64,000 nt of DNA, taken from positions 1,330,001 through 1,394,000 of the forward strand of contig JACJYL010000002.1 of assembly GCA_020636105.1 (NCBI GenBank). The letters are read 5' to 3'. Shown in pieces: positions 1-8,506 of this stretch. The notes below the pieces were generated by a model. That model was given only the letters and a program-made list of their open reading frames with translations. It made no database searches and was not told the origin of the DNA. The translations under genes were made by a program, and so were the position numbers. The stretch is from Lewinellaceae bacterium (GTDB lineage Bacteria > Bacteroidota > Bacteroidia > Chitinophagales > Saprospiraceae). Numbering within the stretch: position 1 is the first letter of the stretch; each line of letters opens with the position of its first letter.

Positions 1-1388
1 TCAACGGGCTGCTACCGGAAGGTGACAGCATAATTTGGGTGAGTACAGATCTTGGTTTGTGCCGGATCAATCACCAAACACAAAAGACACATAGTTTCTA
101 CCTTGCCGATGGCCTTTCTGCCAATGAGTTTAACCGTATTTCCTTTTACAAATCCAAAGAAGGCCGGATGTATTTCGGGGGGCTCAACGGCGTGAATGCC
201 TTCTTCCCGGGGCCTGATTTTTTACATAAGAAACAGGAAAACCGCGAAACGCCTCTCATGCTTACCTCCTTCACTACTTTCAACGGAAAAATAGACAGTC
301 TGATAGAACGGAGGGCCGGGCTGAACAACCTACATTCCGTCATTTTCACTCATCGGGATAAATTTTTTACCGTAGAATTTAGCCTGGCGGACTACCGAAA
401 CCCCGCGCAGAATATGTACAGTTATATGCTGGAAGGTTATGATAAAGACTGGTCACCGGCCTCTGCTGTAAATATTGTTCGTTACAATAATATCCCTGCA
501 GGGGATTATGTATTCAGATTACGTGGGAAAGCCGGACGGGAAGACTGGAACGAAGAAGAATTAGCTATTGAGGTAAAAGTACTTGTGGCGTTTTACAAAA
601 CCTTATGGTTCCGGATTTCCGTAGCACTTTTACTGGCAGGATTGATTTTCGGGTTTTTGAAATACAGAATTTACCTGGTCAAAAAACGGGAGAAAGATCT
701 CGAGGCACAGGTCAAAGCGAGAACCAGCGAGCTCGAAAAAGAAAAGCAGAAATCCGAAGAACTGTTGCTCAACATTTTACCCGCTGAAACGGCGGAAGAG
801 TTAAAAAAACACGGCTTTGCCAAAGCTAAGCGGCATCAGCCTGTAACAGTAATGTTCTCTGATTTTGAAGGGTTTTCCCGCATCTCGGAAAGGCTGGAAC
901 CCGAAGAATTGGTTGCCCTCATCGATCGATGCTTCCGTGCCTTTGATGAAATCACCGAAAAGCACGGACTGGAAAAGATAAAAACTGTCGGGGATGCCTA
1001 CCTCTGTGTTGGAGGCATTTTTACGAGCGACGAAAACCTGGCCATCAATATGATCAATGCCGCTCTGGAGATCCAGGAATTCATGAAGGCCTTGGCTGCC
1101 GAAAACGAACCGCAAGGCAAACCCTTCTTCAGGGCACGCATCGGCATACACACAGGCCCTGTTGTGGCCGGAATTGTTGGATTCAAAAAATTTGCTTTCG
1201 ACATCTGGGGAGACACCGTAAATGTAGCCTCCCGCATGGAGACTTACGGGGCGGTGGATCGCGTAAACATCTCAGAAACTACCTATTCTCTTGTGAAAGA
1301 AAAATTCACCTGTGCCTATCACGGTGATTTCAAGGAGCATGATACGGCTGTGAAGATGTATTTGGTGGAAGGGCCGGCTGCTGCTTAA
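1..1388 (+). CDS. Propeller-type sensor with Y_Y_Y domain fused to class III adenylate cyclase domain (5' truncated)
   Basis: The reading frame is already open at base 3, so the N-terminus lies outside the window. Base 3 to about 230 encodes the end of a two-component-regulator propeller (pattern DGLSANEFN then MYFGGLNG). A Y_Y_Y domain follows at about 350-590, one membrane helix near 600-660, a Lys/Glu-rich coiled coil at 660-790, and a class III nucleotidyl cyclase domain at 830-1370. Counting from the GTG at 39, metal-binding Asp275 and Asp319, the adenine-type pair Lys315 and Asp388, and transition-state Asn395/Arg399 are all present. That predicts an active adenylate cyclase making cAMP in the cytoplasm under control of an extracytoplasmic sensor. 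Propellers of this kind normally feed histidine kinases, so the cyclase output is the notable part. ATP preference is inferred from residues only. Confidence 0.88.
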   Translation, partial: NGLLPEGDSIIWVSTDLGLCRINHQTQKTHSFYLADGLSANEFNRISFYKSKEGRMYFGGLNGVNAFFPGPDFLHKKQENRETPLMLTSFTTFNGKIDSLIERRAGLNNLHSVIFTHRDKFFTVEFSLADYRNPAQNMYSYMLEGYDKDWSPASAVNIVRYNNIPAGDYVFRLRGKAGREDWNEEELAIEVKVLVAFYKTLWFRISVALLLAGLIFGFLKYRIYLVKKREKDLEAQVKARTSELEKEKQKSEELLLNILPAETAEELKKHGFAKAKRHQPVTVMFSDFEGFSRISERLEPEELVALIDRCFRAFDEITEKHGLEKIKTVGDAYLCVGGIFTSDENLAINMINAALEIQEFMKALAAENEPQGKPFFRARIGIHTGPVVAGIVGFKKFAFDIWGDTVNVASRMETYGAVDRVNISETTYSLVKEKFTCAYHGDFKEHDTAVKMYLVEGPAAA

Positions 1389-1561
1389 AAAGAATTTGCC
1401 CTTAATTTTTTTGTCAGGTGTGAAAATGTTAAAACAGAAAAAAATGTGGTTAAAAAATGTCCCGTTCCTCTGACTCGTGGCTTTTTTAAGGGGAGGAGCG
1501 CCGCTCCCTGGACCTCAGAGGTTTTTAAAACCTCTGAGGTCCAGGGGCTGCTGGAGCCGCA
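1389..1561. terminator. Convergent intergenic region with long perfect palindrome
   Basis: The arms CTGGACCTCAGAGG (1508-1521) and CCTCTGAGGTCCAG (1531-1544) pair perfectly. Pairing continues outward to 1506/1546 and inward through T/A pairs, leaving almost no loop. It lies between two convergent genes and could terminate transcription from both sides. It also looks like a mobile palindromic repeat of the REP type. A second small palindrome (GAGCGCCGCTC) sits just before it. Confidence 0.6.
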
Positions 1562-2377
1562 TCAGAGATCCCTCCGGTTGACCAGCCAGTAGGAAACCAG
1601 AAGGAATATGACCAACCATACGGAGGCAATCCCCAGGTCCTGGTAAGACACATAGTCCTGGGAATACATCAGCAAATACTTTTCAAAGGGTAAGCGAATG
1701 AGGTTCCAGCCAGCTTCAGAAGGAAAGCAATCTGCAAGAAGTTCCAGTTTATATTTTTGAGACAGTATAAGCGTAGTGATGGGCTCTAAGATGTAAATGT
1801 AAAAGAGAATACTCGCAAAAGCGAATCCGGCTCTTTTGATCAACAGGCTAACGACAAAACAAAACATCAGTAAATAAAACACCTGCAGGAAATAGGCCCC
1901 CATAAATTCGATATTCCTGAAAACAAACTCAGGTTCCGTGACAGGAGAAAGGGAATACCCTACCGCAAATCCGATCAATGCTAAAAAAATAGTGGCCAAC
2001 ATGCTAATTCCCAGCATAAAAACGATCTTACTGAGCCAGAATTCTCGTCGGCTCATTCCGTCAATGACATTCTGCCTTATGGTTTTGTAATCAAATTCAT
2101 TGGTGACACTGGCCAAAACGATGAAACAAATGAATATGGTAACCATTTTATACAAATAGGCCAGGTTCTGCCAGATGTCTACAAAATCAAAAATGGGCCA
2201 TTGGTCCGCCTTTAGGAACTGTTCCGCTCCAACTGGCTCGTTTTTTTGAATCCATTCCAGGAAATAATTAAAGGCTACAGGGATGGTGAAAAAGGCAAAT
2301 ATCCAAAGTGCTCCAAGCACTCTGAAAAAGCGATTGGTATAAAGTTTAGTCAGTTCTATTTTTAATAGGCGCAGCAT
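1562..2377 (-). CDS. ABC-2 type transporter permease
   Basis: A polytopic membrane protein of about 271 residues with roughly six hydrophobic segments, opening with the cytoplasmic helix MLRLLKIELTKLYTNRFFR that is typical of ABC-2 permeases. An upstream GTG at 2413 is also in frame but lies inside the tandem CACATAG array, so I take the ATG at 2377. The gene follows the ATP-binding subunit at 2572-3483 on the same strand, separated only by that array. The two probably form a dimeric exporter or membrane-remodelling transporter. The substrate cannot be read from the sequence; such pairs in Bacteroidota range from antibiotic export to gliding-type systems. Confidence 0.8.
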   Translation of the reverse strand: MLRLLKIELTKLYTNRFFRVLGALWIFAFFTIPVAFNYFLEWIQKNEPVGAEQFLKADQWPIFDFVDIWQNLAYLYKMVTIFICFIVLASVTNEFDYKTIRQNVIDGMSRREFWLSKIVFMLGISMLATIFLALIGFAVGYSLSPVTEPEFVFRNIEFMGAYFLQVFYLLMFCFVVSLLIKRAGFAFASILFYIYILEPITTLILSQKYKLELLADCFPSEAGWNLIRLPFEKYLLMYSQDYVSYQDLGIASVWLVIFLLVSYWLVNRRDL

Positions 2378-2390
2378 ATTAATTATTTTT

Positions 2391-2530
2391 TGAAACACAT
2401 AGATTCTTAACACATAGTCACATAGATTCTTAACACATAGTCACATAGACTCTTAACACATAGGCACATAGATGCTTAACACATAGGCACATAGACACAT
2501 AGACTCTTAACACATAGGCACATAGGAATC
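2391..2530. repeat. Tandem array of ACACATAG/TCACATAG octamers and ATTCTTA spacers
   Basis: Units of ACACATAG, TCACATAG or GCACATAG alternate with heptamers such as ATTCTTA, ACTCTTA and ATGCTTA. About six compound units fill the gap between the ABC ATPase and its permease. The array covers an alternative GTG start of the permease. It shows no hairpin potential and no coding signature, so it is a short-tandem-repeat intergenic element. Confidence 0.85.
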
Positions 2531-2571
2531 CTTGCCAAAAAACCAGTGCACAAACATTAAAAATCAATAAA

Positions 2572-3483
2572 TTAATGCCCTAAAGCTTCTTCACTCAGGA
2601 TTTCCATAAATTGTTCTTCGAGGCTTTTTTTGAGGGTATGTAAATGAGTGAGGACAATTCCTTTTTCCACCAAATATTTATTGATGGTCAGGCTATTCAA
2701 CTGAAGGGTTCCTCTGACAATTACCTTACCGTCTTTTTCTTCAATTTCATCCACCCCGGGAATTTTTTGCAGCGCTTCAATAAGTGTTTGCATATCTTCT
2801 GCAACGAGCTCGATGGTGGTGCTTTTGGCAAAATCTGCTTCTACAATCCCCTGGTAAATGAGGTTACCGGTCTGAAGTACGCAAAAATCTGTACATACTT
2901 TCTGCACTTCGTCGAGCAGGTGGCTGGCCAGGATGATGGTTTTACCCGTCTGGGCAATCTGTCTGATCAGTTGACGGATATCAAAAATACCCTGGGGATC
3001 CAGGCCGTTGGTGGGCTCGTCCAGTACGAGTACTTCCGGATCGTTGATGAGGGCTGCCGCAATAGCCAGACGCTGTTTCATGCCAAGGGAGTATCCTTTG
3101 AACTTATCGTGTCCTCTGCCGGAGAGCCCTACAATTTCAAGTACTTCCTCTATTCTGTTTTTTTCAGCCCCTTTGATCTGGCAAACCAGGCCCAGGTTTT
3201 GAATTCCGGTCATGTACGGATAAAAAACAGGCTGTTCGAGGATAGCGCCAATATTTTTCCGCATTTCATGGGATTCTCCTTTTCCAAACCACGAAAAAGT
3301 GCCCGAAGTAGGTTTAGTGACCCCCAATAACATCCCAAGGGTGGTCGTCTTGCCGCTCCCGTTAGGACCGAGCATTCCAAAAACAGATCCTTTTTCAATG
3401 TTAAGGCTGAGGTGGTTAACAGCGGTGAGCCTTCCGAATTGTTTTGTCAGGTTGTTGATCTCAAGTATAGTTGGCATAGTCAT
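2572..3483 (-). CDS. ABC transporter ATP-binding protein
   Basis: This 303-residue protein is the nucleotide-binding subunit of an ABC-2 exporter. Walker A GPNGSGKT is at residues 39-46, the Q-loop at Gln84, the signature SLGMKQ at 132-137 and Walker B VLVLDE at 151-156, followed by the D-loop. The roughly 80-residue C-terminal extension (VDEIEEKDGKVIVRG) is typical of the CcmA/NatA-like branch that pairs with ABC-2 permeases such as the one just downstream. ATG codons at 3483 and 3477 are both possible; an A-rich stretch precedes the first. The transported substrate is unknown. Confidence 0.92.
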   Translation of the reverse strand: MTMPTILEINNLTKQFGRLTAVNHLSLNIEKGSVFGMLGPNGSGKTTTLGMLLGVTKPTSGTFSWFGKGESHEMRKNIGAILEQPVFYPYMTGIQNLGLVCQIKGAEKNRIEEVLEIVGLSGRGHDKFKGYSLGMKQRLAIAAALINDPEVLVLDEPTNGLDPQGIFDIRQLIRQIAQTGKTIILASHLLDEVQKVCTDFCVLQTGNLIYQGIVEADFAKSTTIELVAEDMQTLIEALQKIPGVDEIEEKDGKVIVRGTLQLNSLTINKYLVEKGIVLTHLHTLKKSLEEQFMEILSEEALGH

Positions 3484-3557
3484 TTTTTCTTTGAAATGGT
3501 TTATGGAGGTTTTACCAAATCGAAATGGATTCGCTTATTGGCGGCATAGAAGTAGGG

Positions 3558-4160
3558 TCATTTCTCATTCACGATAGACGAATCAATTACTTTAATAAAT
3601 TTCTGCACCCTGTCGATGATCTCGGGAAGGGAATCGAGTTTCAATTTGCCGTGCAATTCATAAATCTGGGTGTTTTCCTTACCGATGATGACGACGGCCA
3701 GGGCTGATATGGCTTTTCCATCATCCAAGGCATAAACGCCCATTTCTTTAATGGCGTCATTGATTTCCTTTTCGTTTTCAGCCTGGCCTTCAGATGATTT
3801 TTGCCCCATAAGCCCCATAAAATAAGCCGCCATTCCGGCAAGGTTTCCACGGTTGGTGACTTCCATATAAGTTCCATACCCCTCTTCTTTAAGCCATTCT
3901 TTAAATTGAGAGGAAGCATCTTCCAGGGCTTCGGAATGTTTAAAATCAACCGTCACCACCTTTTGGATGCCTTTTGTCAATTCCACTCCTTCCCCACCAA
4001 GTGCTAAATTGGCTCCCGCACGGATGACACTTTCGTAAAAATAGCGCAACCGGACTTTATCATAGTCGTCGTGTAATTTTTGAATGGCCCGGCTTTGGGC
4101 AAAGGAGAAGACAGGCAGTAAAAGCAAAAGCAGCGGAACCAGGTGTCGTTTAAAGTTCAT
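3558..4160 (-). CDS. Small secreted protein, DUF4252-like
   Basis: The start at 4160 gives a clean signal peptide (MNFKRHLVPLLLLLLPVFSFAQ) and a protein of about 200 residues. The longer frame upstream adds 41 residues before that signal and is unlikely. The mature part has a helical N-terminus, a Gly-rich hydrophobic middle (NLAGMAAYFMGLMG) and a C-terminal beta pattern (ISALAVVIIGKENTQIYELHGKL) resembling DUF4252 proteins of Bacteroidota, whose role is unknown. It is on the same strand as the ABC genes downstream, 74 bp away. The family assignment is from pattern memory and moderate. Confidence 0.6.
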   Translation of the reverse strand: MNFKRHLVPLLLLLLPVFSFAQSRAIQKLHDDYDKVRLRYFYESVIRAGANLALGGEGVELTKGIQKVVTVDFKHSEALEDASSQFKEWLKEEGYGTYMEVTNRGNLAGMAAYFMGLMGQKSSEGQAENEKEINDAIKEMGVYALDDGKAISALAVVIIGKENTQIYELHGKLKLDSLPEIIDRVQKFIKVIDSSIVNEK

Positions 4161-4298
4161 TTTCCCGTTTTTAATTGTGATCAAAAATAGAACGGGAAAA
4201 GAAAACAAGTTAATTTTTTCGATGAATAGAGGATTTGTACGGATAGTTTGACACACAAATGCTGTTTTTACAAAAAATAACATTTGTGTGCCGAACTA

Positions 4299-5294
4299 TT
4301 ATATTTTTAAAATTTTACAAATGCCTGCCTCATTTCCATTGGTAATATTAAGGTAATAAACCCCGGCGGGAAATTTTGACAGATCAAAAGCCATTGGGTT
4401 GGAGGGAATGGTTTGAGTGGCCACTATTGTGCCATCGGCCCTTAGAATCCGGGCCTCACCAACGATGGGATCTCCGGAAGACACGATTACCGTCACCCTA
4501 TCAGTTGCCGGATTTGGAAAAACTTCCAGAGAAAGTGATGGCCGGTTCACCGTCAGGACTTCCAGGGGTGTTTCGCTATTGAAATCATCCATACAAAAAA
4601 ATAGCGGGGTATTGATCCCCCAGTCCCCTACATCAGTGGAGGATAGGGTAAACAAGAGGCTGTCGATGGTCCCAAAAGGTACATTGGCACTGAGGGAGGA
4701 GAGGTCCAACCAGGTCCATTCATTGACGATGTAATCCTGGTCATTGTCCTCAAAAGTGTAATCCGCCAGGTAGAATGTTACACTGTCCGGAAACAATTGT
4801 CCCTGGGCGTAGGGCTGAATCTTCAGTTTAAAATAATCGGGCTCGTCTCCGGAATCTCCCCCAAATTTTTTGGCAAAACCATCCCCGTCCCTCATGCTGT
4901 TATGGGTGTAAGTGGTATTGGTAAGATAAACCCCTCGGAGCGGTTGGGCCGTCGCTGCCCCGGTCAGACGTATGATCGCATTTTGCTGCCCTACCGCATA
5001 ATTCATGCTTTTATGAACCCCACTACCCGGTTTGGCACTGTAGAGGTTGGCATATCCCGAGGTTTCGCCATCCGTCATGCTGGAAATAGCCCACCCGGAG
5101 GCCCAGTATGAGAAAAGTGAATCAAAGAACGAAGGAAAATCGGCATCCCCATCCTGGTAAACCGCACTATCCATACCATTTAAAAAAGTATCTGCCTGGA
5201 TTTCGTAAGATTCGAAGGTGGAGGGCGTTTGTGCTACCGACCATAAGGTACCTGATAGTAAAAACAAAGTAAAAAGGCACTTCATAATTGTCAT
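4299..5294 (-). CDS. DUF4465 protein with T9SS type A sorting domain, B12 locus
   Basis: A 331-residue secreted protein. The signal peptide is MKCLFTLFLLSGTLWSVAQ, with ATG codons at 5294 and 5285 both usable. The DUF4465 body (about residues 25-245) includes the features SYWASGWAISSMTD and CMDDF. A type A T9SS sorting domain (LEVFPNPATDRV onward, ending in ICKILKI) closes the protein, so it should be displayed on the cell surface. It begins 4 bp after the BtuB-like receptor and shares its cobalamin riboswitch. DUF4465 genes recur beside corrinoid receptors in Bacteroidota, so a surface corrinoid-binding role like that of BtuG/BtuH lipoproteins is a reasonable inference, not shown here. Confidence 0.85.
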   Translation of the reverse strand: MTIMKCLFTLFLLSGTLWSVAQTPSTFESYEIQADTFLNGMDSAVYQDGDADFPSFFDSLFSYWASGWAISSMTDGETSGYANLYSAKPGSGVHKSMNYAVGQQNAIIRLTGAATAQPLRGVYLTNTTYTHNSMRDGDGFAKKFGGDSGDEPDYFKLKIQPYAQGQLFPDSVTFYLADYTFEDNDQDYIVNEWTWLDLSSLSANVPFGTIDSLLFTLSSTDVGDWGINTPLFFCMDDFNSETPLEVLTVNRPSLSLEVFPNPATDRVTVIVSSGDPIVGEARILRADGTIVATQTIPSNPMAFDLSKFPAGVYYLNITNGNEAGICKILKI

Positions 5295-5297
5295 TTT

Positions 5298-7187
5298 TTA
5301 TTGGATGTTTGTTGAAATTTTTAATTGAAAATGTCTCCCGGGCATAGGATAATATTCCACCACCTCATAATTTTTGTTCCAACAGTTGAATACAGTTGCC
5401 GATAAGGTGAAGGTATTCCTGTTGAATTTAAACATTCGGTCCAGGTGTATATCGCCCACCGAATAGCCAATAAGGGATTGCGAATTATCACTGGTGGTAA
5501 AAATGGCTCCGCTCCACCTATGGGCATAATAAAGCGTAATTTGGTGATAACGGATGATCAGGCTCGCCCCTCCCGTATGAGCCGGTTGATAAATGAGTTG
5601 TTTACCCAGGGTGGCCTGCGCGAAATCTGCCGCTTTTATATTGGTCGAGCGGATAAAACTGTAGCGGGCGTCTATTCTCCATAGCCATTTCCCGATCTCT
5701 TTTTTGACATAACTTTCGGCCTCCAGTCCCCTGCTCCAGACGTTCCTTGCATTTTCGGGAGACCAGACCGATGGACCAGGAAGCCATAAAATCCAGTTAT
5801 CAACGGATCGGAAAAACGCAATGAGGCTGCCTCCGTAAGTGGACTTGCCTTTTTTTGTCAAGGGGGTCATTATGATCCCAGCTTCATAACTCCAGCTTCT
5901 TTCAGGCTTGAGTTCCGGATTGCCTCCCGGCACCCAATAAAGGTCATTGAAGGTGGGCAGACGGAAATTACGAATCATTGAAGTTTTGGCGGTCACCCAT
6001 CTACTGGGCATCCATTTTAAGACTAAAGCCGGCAATAATGGTTGGAAATAACCATCAGCATAACTTGCTGCCAGGCTGACTTCCCCGCTCCACTTCCGGC
6101 TTTCCCCGGTTTTCCTGAAAGTCATATTCCCTGTCCACGCATTTCGGAGCGGCATAAAATCATAGTTATTGGAATTTACCCAGATCCTTTGATATCCTAC
6201 GCTCAGGTGGAAACTTCCAAAGGCCGGATAAAACTGCTCGGCCCCTTTAACACTAAGGGTATTCGATTGGGATTCCGATTGGATCCCGGCAATAGTATCC
6301 CGATAATTCAACTGATCCGATATGTAGGCCGCAGTGGCTGAAAAGGCGTGTTTATCTGTCCACTTTTTCCATTTGAGGATAGTTCGTAAAGCATTGTCTT
6401 CCTGCCCGGCTACACTCTTTAACTGAAGCCTGTTGGCAGGCAATTCTCTATAAGAATGTTGTTGCCATAAGTGAACATCCCATTCCGAACCGGGACGGCG
6501 GCTAAATCGGGCCTCCTGGATAATTCCATATTGTTTCAACTGCGCATGATCCACTTTCCGGGGAGTTCCATGAAGGTCAAGGTATGGAAAGTCATTTTTG
6601 GCCTGATGGTAATAAATCCGGGTAATCCCCGTTACTTTTCCCTGTCCATACTGCACCCGGGCTGCGTTTGTGAAGGCCCCAAAACTCCCCACTGCGTTTT
6701 GCATCATTATCCTGGGGGCATGTTGATCAAACCTGTTTTTCATTTGAATGGCCCCGCCCAGGGCACCCTGGATATTGGCAGTAGCCGCTCCTCCGGGGGA
6801 CCATGAAATATCATCGGCCAGGACTACGGGGAACAGGGAGAGGTCGGTTTGCCCAAGCATAGGATTTTGAATATTGACGCCATTCCATAAGATGGCCGTA
6901 TGGGAAGCACTTCCCCCGCGAATAGAAGAACTACTGATGCCTGAGGGTCCGTAATTTTTCACAAAAACATTATGGGCGGCGGCCAGCAGATCACCCAGGT
7001 TTTGCAAAGCCAACCGTTCAGTCATGGAAGAATCCGTCCTTTCCCAATCCCTGCCTTCCTCTCTGGAAATCCTTAAAGATTCACTGACCAAAACCTTGGG
7101 TAATAACAACAGGGTATCCACTTCCTGCTGGGCAAAAAGCAGGTCAGTAAAAGAAAATAAGGACAAGAAAATAAACAAAAATTTCAT
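5298..7187 (-). CDS. btuB: TonB-dependent corrinoid receptor, BtuB-like
   Basis: An outer-membrane receptor of 629 residues with signal peptide MKFLFIFLSLFSFTDLLFAQ. A TonB-box-like stretch (LPKVLVSES) is near residue 30. The plug domain includes LGDLLAAAHNVFVKNYGP, SIRGGSASH and ILWNGVNIQNPMLGQ, and the beta-barrel ends in the aromatic-rich strand GRHFQLKIS. There is no N-terminal carboxypeptidase-like domain, so it is not a SusC type. Substrate assignment rests mainly on the cobalamin riboswitch directly upstream and the DUF4465 gene 4 bp downstream. Energy would come from TonB/ExbBD encoded elsewhere. No periplasmic BtuF or BtuCD is present in the window. Confidence 0.85.
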   Translation of the reverse strand: MKFLFIFLSLFSFTDLLFAQQEVDTLLLLPKVLVSESLRISREEGRDWERTDSSMTERLALQNLGDLLAAAHNVFVKNYGPSGISSSSIRGGSASHTAILWNGVNIQNPMLGQTDLSLFPVVLADDISWSPGGAATANIQGALGGAIQMKNRFDQHAPRIMMQNAVGSFGAFTNAARVQYGQGKVTGITRIYYHQAKNDFPYLDLHGTPRKVDHAQLKQYGIIQEARFSRRPGSEWDVHLWQQHSYRELPANRLQLKSVAGQEDNALRTILKWKKWTDKHAFSATAAYISDQLNYRDTIAGIQSESQSNTLSVKGAEQFYPAFGSFHLSVGYQRIWVNSNNYDFMPLRNAWTGNMTFRKTGESRKWSGEVSLAASYADGYFQPLLPALVLKWMPSRWVTAKTSMIRNFRLPTFNDLYWVPGGNPELKPERSWSYEAGIIMTPLTKKGKSTYGGSLIAFFRSVDNWILWLPGPSVWSPENARNVWSRGLEAESYVKKEIGKWLWRIDARYSFIRSTNIKAADFAQATLGKQLIYQPAHTGGASLIIRYHQITLYYAHRWSGAIFTTSDNSQSLIGYSVGDIHLDRMFKFNRNTFTLSATVFNCWNKNYEVVEYYPMPGRHFQLKISTNIQ

Positions 7188-7329
7188 TTTACCCTGTTTT
7201 AGGTAAAAGAGAGGAAGGAGAAGCGATGCAGGGAAATCCTAAAAGACCAGAGGTTAACGGTTCCTTTTGAATAAAAAACAGCAAAACTTATACCCACCCG
7301 GTCTTTATACCCGAAGACGAATGACAAAA

Positions 7330-7490
7330 ATTAACCACGGCAGGTCTTCTGACTTACTCCGGATCGTGCAACCTTCCCATTATAAAACAGTGGTTGTCCT
7401 GCACTTCCTTTTTGTTGAAAAATCCAACAGGAGCTTACAGCTGCGGGTACAGTTCCCGATTTACACGGGGATTCCCTTTTCCGTAATCAG
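7330..7490 (-). promoter_or_regulatory. Cobalamin riboswitch
   Basis: On the minus strand this leader shows the conserved core elements of the adenosylcobalamin aptamer in order: GGGAATCC, GTGTAAATCGGGAACTG, CCCGCAGCTGTAAGC, and the B12 box AAGTCAGAAGACCTGCC at 7340-7357. It lies in the 5' leader of the BtuB-like receptor gene, about 145 bp before its start codon. Riboswitches of this class repress B12 uptake genes when the coenzyme is abundant. No clear U-tract terminator follows, so control is probably at translation initiation. Confidence 0.95.
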
Positions 7491-7492
7491 GG

Positions 7493-7523
7493 CAAATGTA
7501 GGTTAAAACCCCATGACCGCAAA
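7493..7523 (-). promoter_or_regulatory. Bacteroidota-type promoter of the B12 uptake operon
   Basis: On the minus strand TTTG (7523-7520), a 19-nt spacer and TACATTTG (7500-7493) match the Bacteroidota housekeeping promoter form TTTG-N19-TAnnTTTG exactly. Transcription should begin near 7487, immediately before the first conserved riboswitch element, so promoter and aptamer support each other. Confidence 0.85.
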
Positions 7524-7619
7524 ATATTAAACAGGCCCGTTGCAAAGATGGCAGCACATTTTTTTCTTTTATTAGTTGGATTAGCCTATTTTTGTAAACT
7601 TTCTTAAAAAAAATAGCGC

Positions 7620-8381
7620 GTGAAAAGAGCAATTATCATTGAAGACGAAATCAACGGTTTAAACAACCTTAAAAACATGCTGGCGGAAAATTGTCCAGAT
7701 ATTGAGGTGATCGGTGATGCCGGCAGTATTGCCGAGGGGCTCGAATTATTGGCCAATCCACCGATAGAACCGGATGTTGCCTTTCTCGACATCAGTTTGC
7801 CTGATGGTTTGGTTTTTCAACTATTAAATCAGATCAGGCCCATTGAATTCGATATCATTTTCATCACGGCTTATGAAGAATATGCCATCAAAGCTTGTGA
7901 ATACAGTTCCATAGGGTATGTATTAAAACCCATTGACCCTGATGCTTTAAAAGAAGCCGTGTCGCGAATTGGTTCGCAGAAGAACAGTGAAACAGAGCGC
8001 CGGCTGGATGTATTCAACACCTATTACAACAATCCAAACGCCTTTACCAAAATGAGCATTTCCGCTCTGGATGGTATCTATTTTGTCAACATCAAGGATA
8101 TCGTCAGGTTTGAGGCAGAAGACAATTATACGCATATTTACCTGGAAAGCGGGGAACGTATTACAGCTTCCAAAACGATCAAGGCTTACGAAGAACTGCT
8201 TGCTCCTTTTAACTTTTATCGCGTACACAAACGTCATGTCATCAACCTGAACTATATGCGCAAATTCGTCAAAGGTGACGGTGGTTACCTCATCATGGAC
8301 GATGAAATGAAGATCGAAGTATCCCGCCGCCGCAGGCCTGCCTTTATGGAAAGAATGAAACGGTTACACGGAGGCGTTTAG
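7620..8381 (+). CDS. LytTR-family response regulator
   Basis: 253 residues with an N-terminal receiver domain (1-125) and a C-terminal LytTR DNA-binding domain (about 150-250). The acidic pair Glu8/Asp9, the phospho-acceptor Asp57 in FLDISLPDG and the switch region FITAYEEYA with its conserved Lys in VLKPI are all present. LytTR hallmarks are EAEDNYTHIYL and FYRVHKRHVINLNYM. It starts with GTG; a TATTTTTG promoter element is at 7587-7594. No histidine kinase lies nearby, so its LytS/YehU-type partner is elsewhere. Its targets are unknown. Confidence 0.93.
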   Translation: MKRAIIIEDEINGLNNLKNMLAENCPDIEVIGDAGSIAEGLELLANPPIEPDVAFLDISLPDGLVFQLLNQIRPIEFDIIFITAYEEYAIKACEYSSIGYVLKPIDPDALKEAVSRIGSQKNSETERRLDVFNTYYNNPNAFTKMSISALDGIYFVNIKDIVRFEAEDNYTHIYLESGERITASKTIKAYEELLAPFNFYRVHKRHVINLNYMRKFVKGDGGYLIMDDEMKIEVSRRRRPAFMERMKRLHGGV

Positions 8382-8441
8382 AATGAATGTATCCCGGCAG
8401 GAAAGTGCTCATGATGTCGCGGCACTCGACGTATGGATTTA

Positions 8442-8503
8442 AAAAAATGGCGGGTTACGGGTTGTAGGGTTTATCAAATCCCTCCCGTAACCCGCCATTT
8501 TTT
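8442..8503. terminator. Bidirectional hairpin terminator
   Basis: The 19-20 bp arms AAAAATGGCGGGTTACGGG and CCCGTAACCCGCCATTTTT (8443-8461 and 8484-8502) pair without mismatch. A-runs on one side and T-runs on the other suit termination in both directions. It sits between the convergent LytTR regulator and smpB genes. Confidence 0.85.
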
Positions 8504-8506
8504 GGG

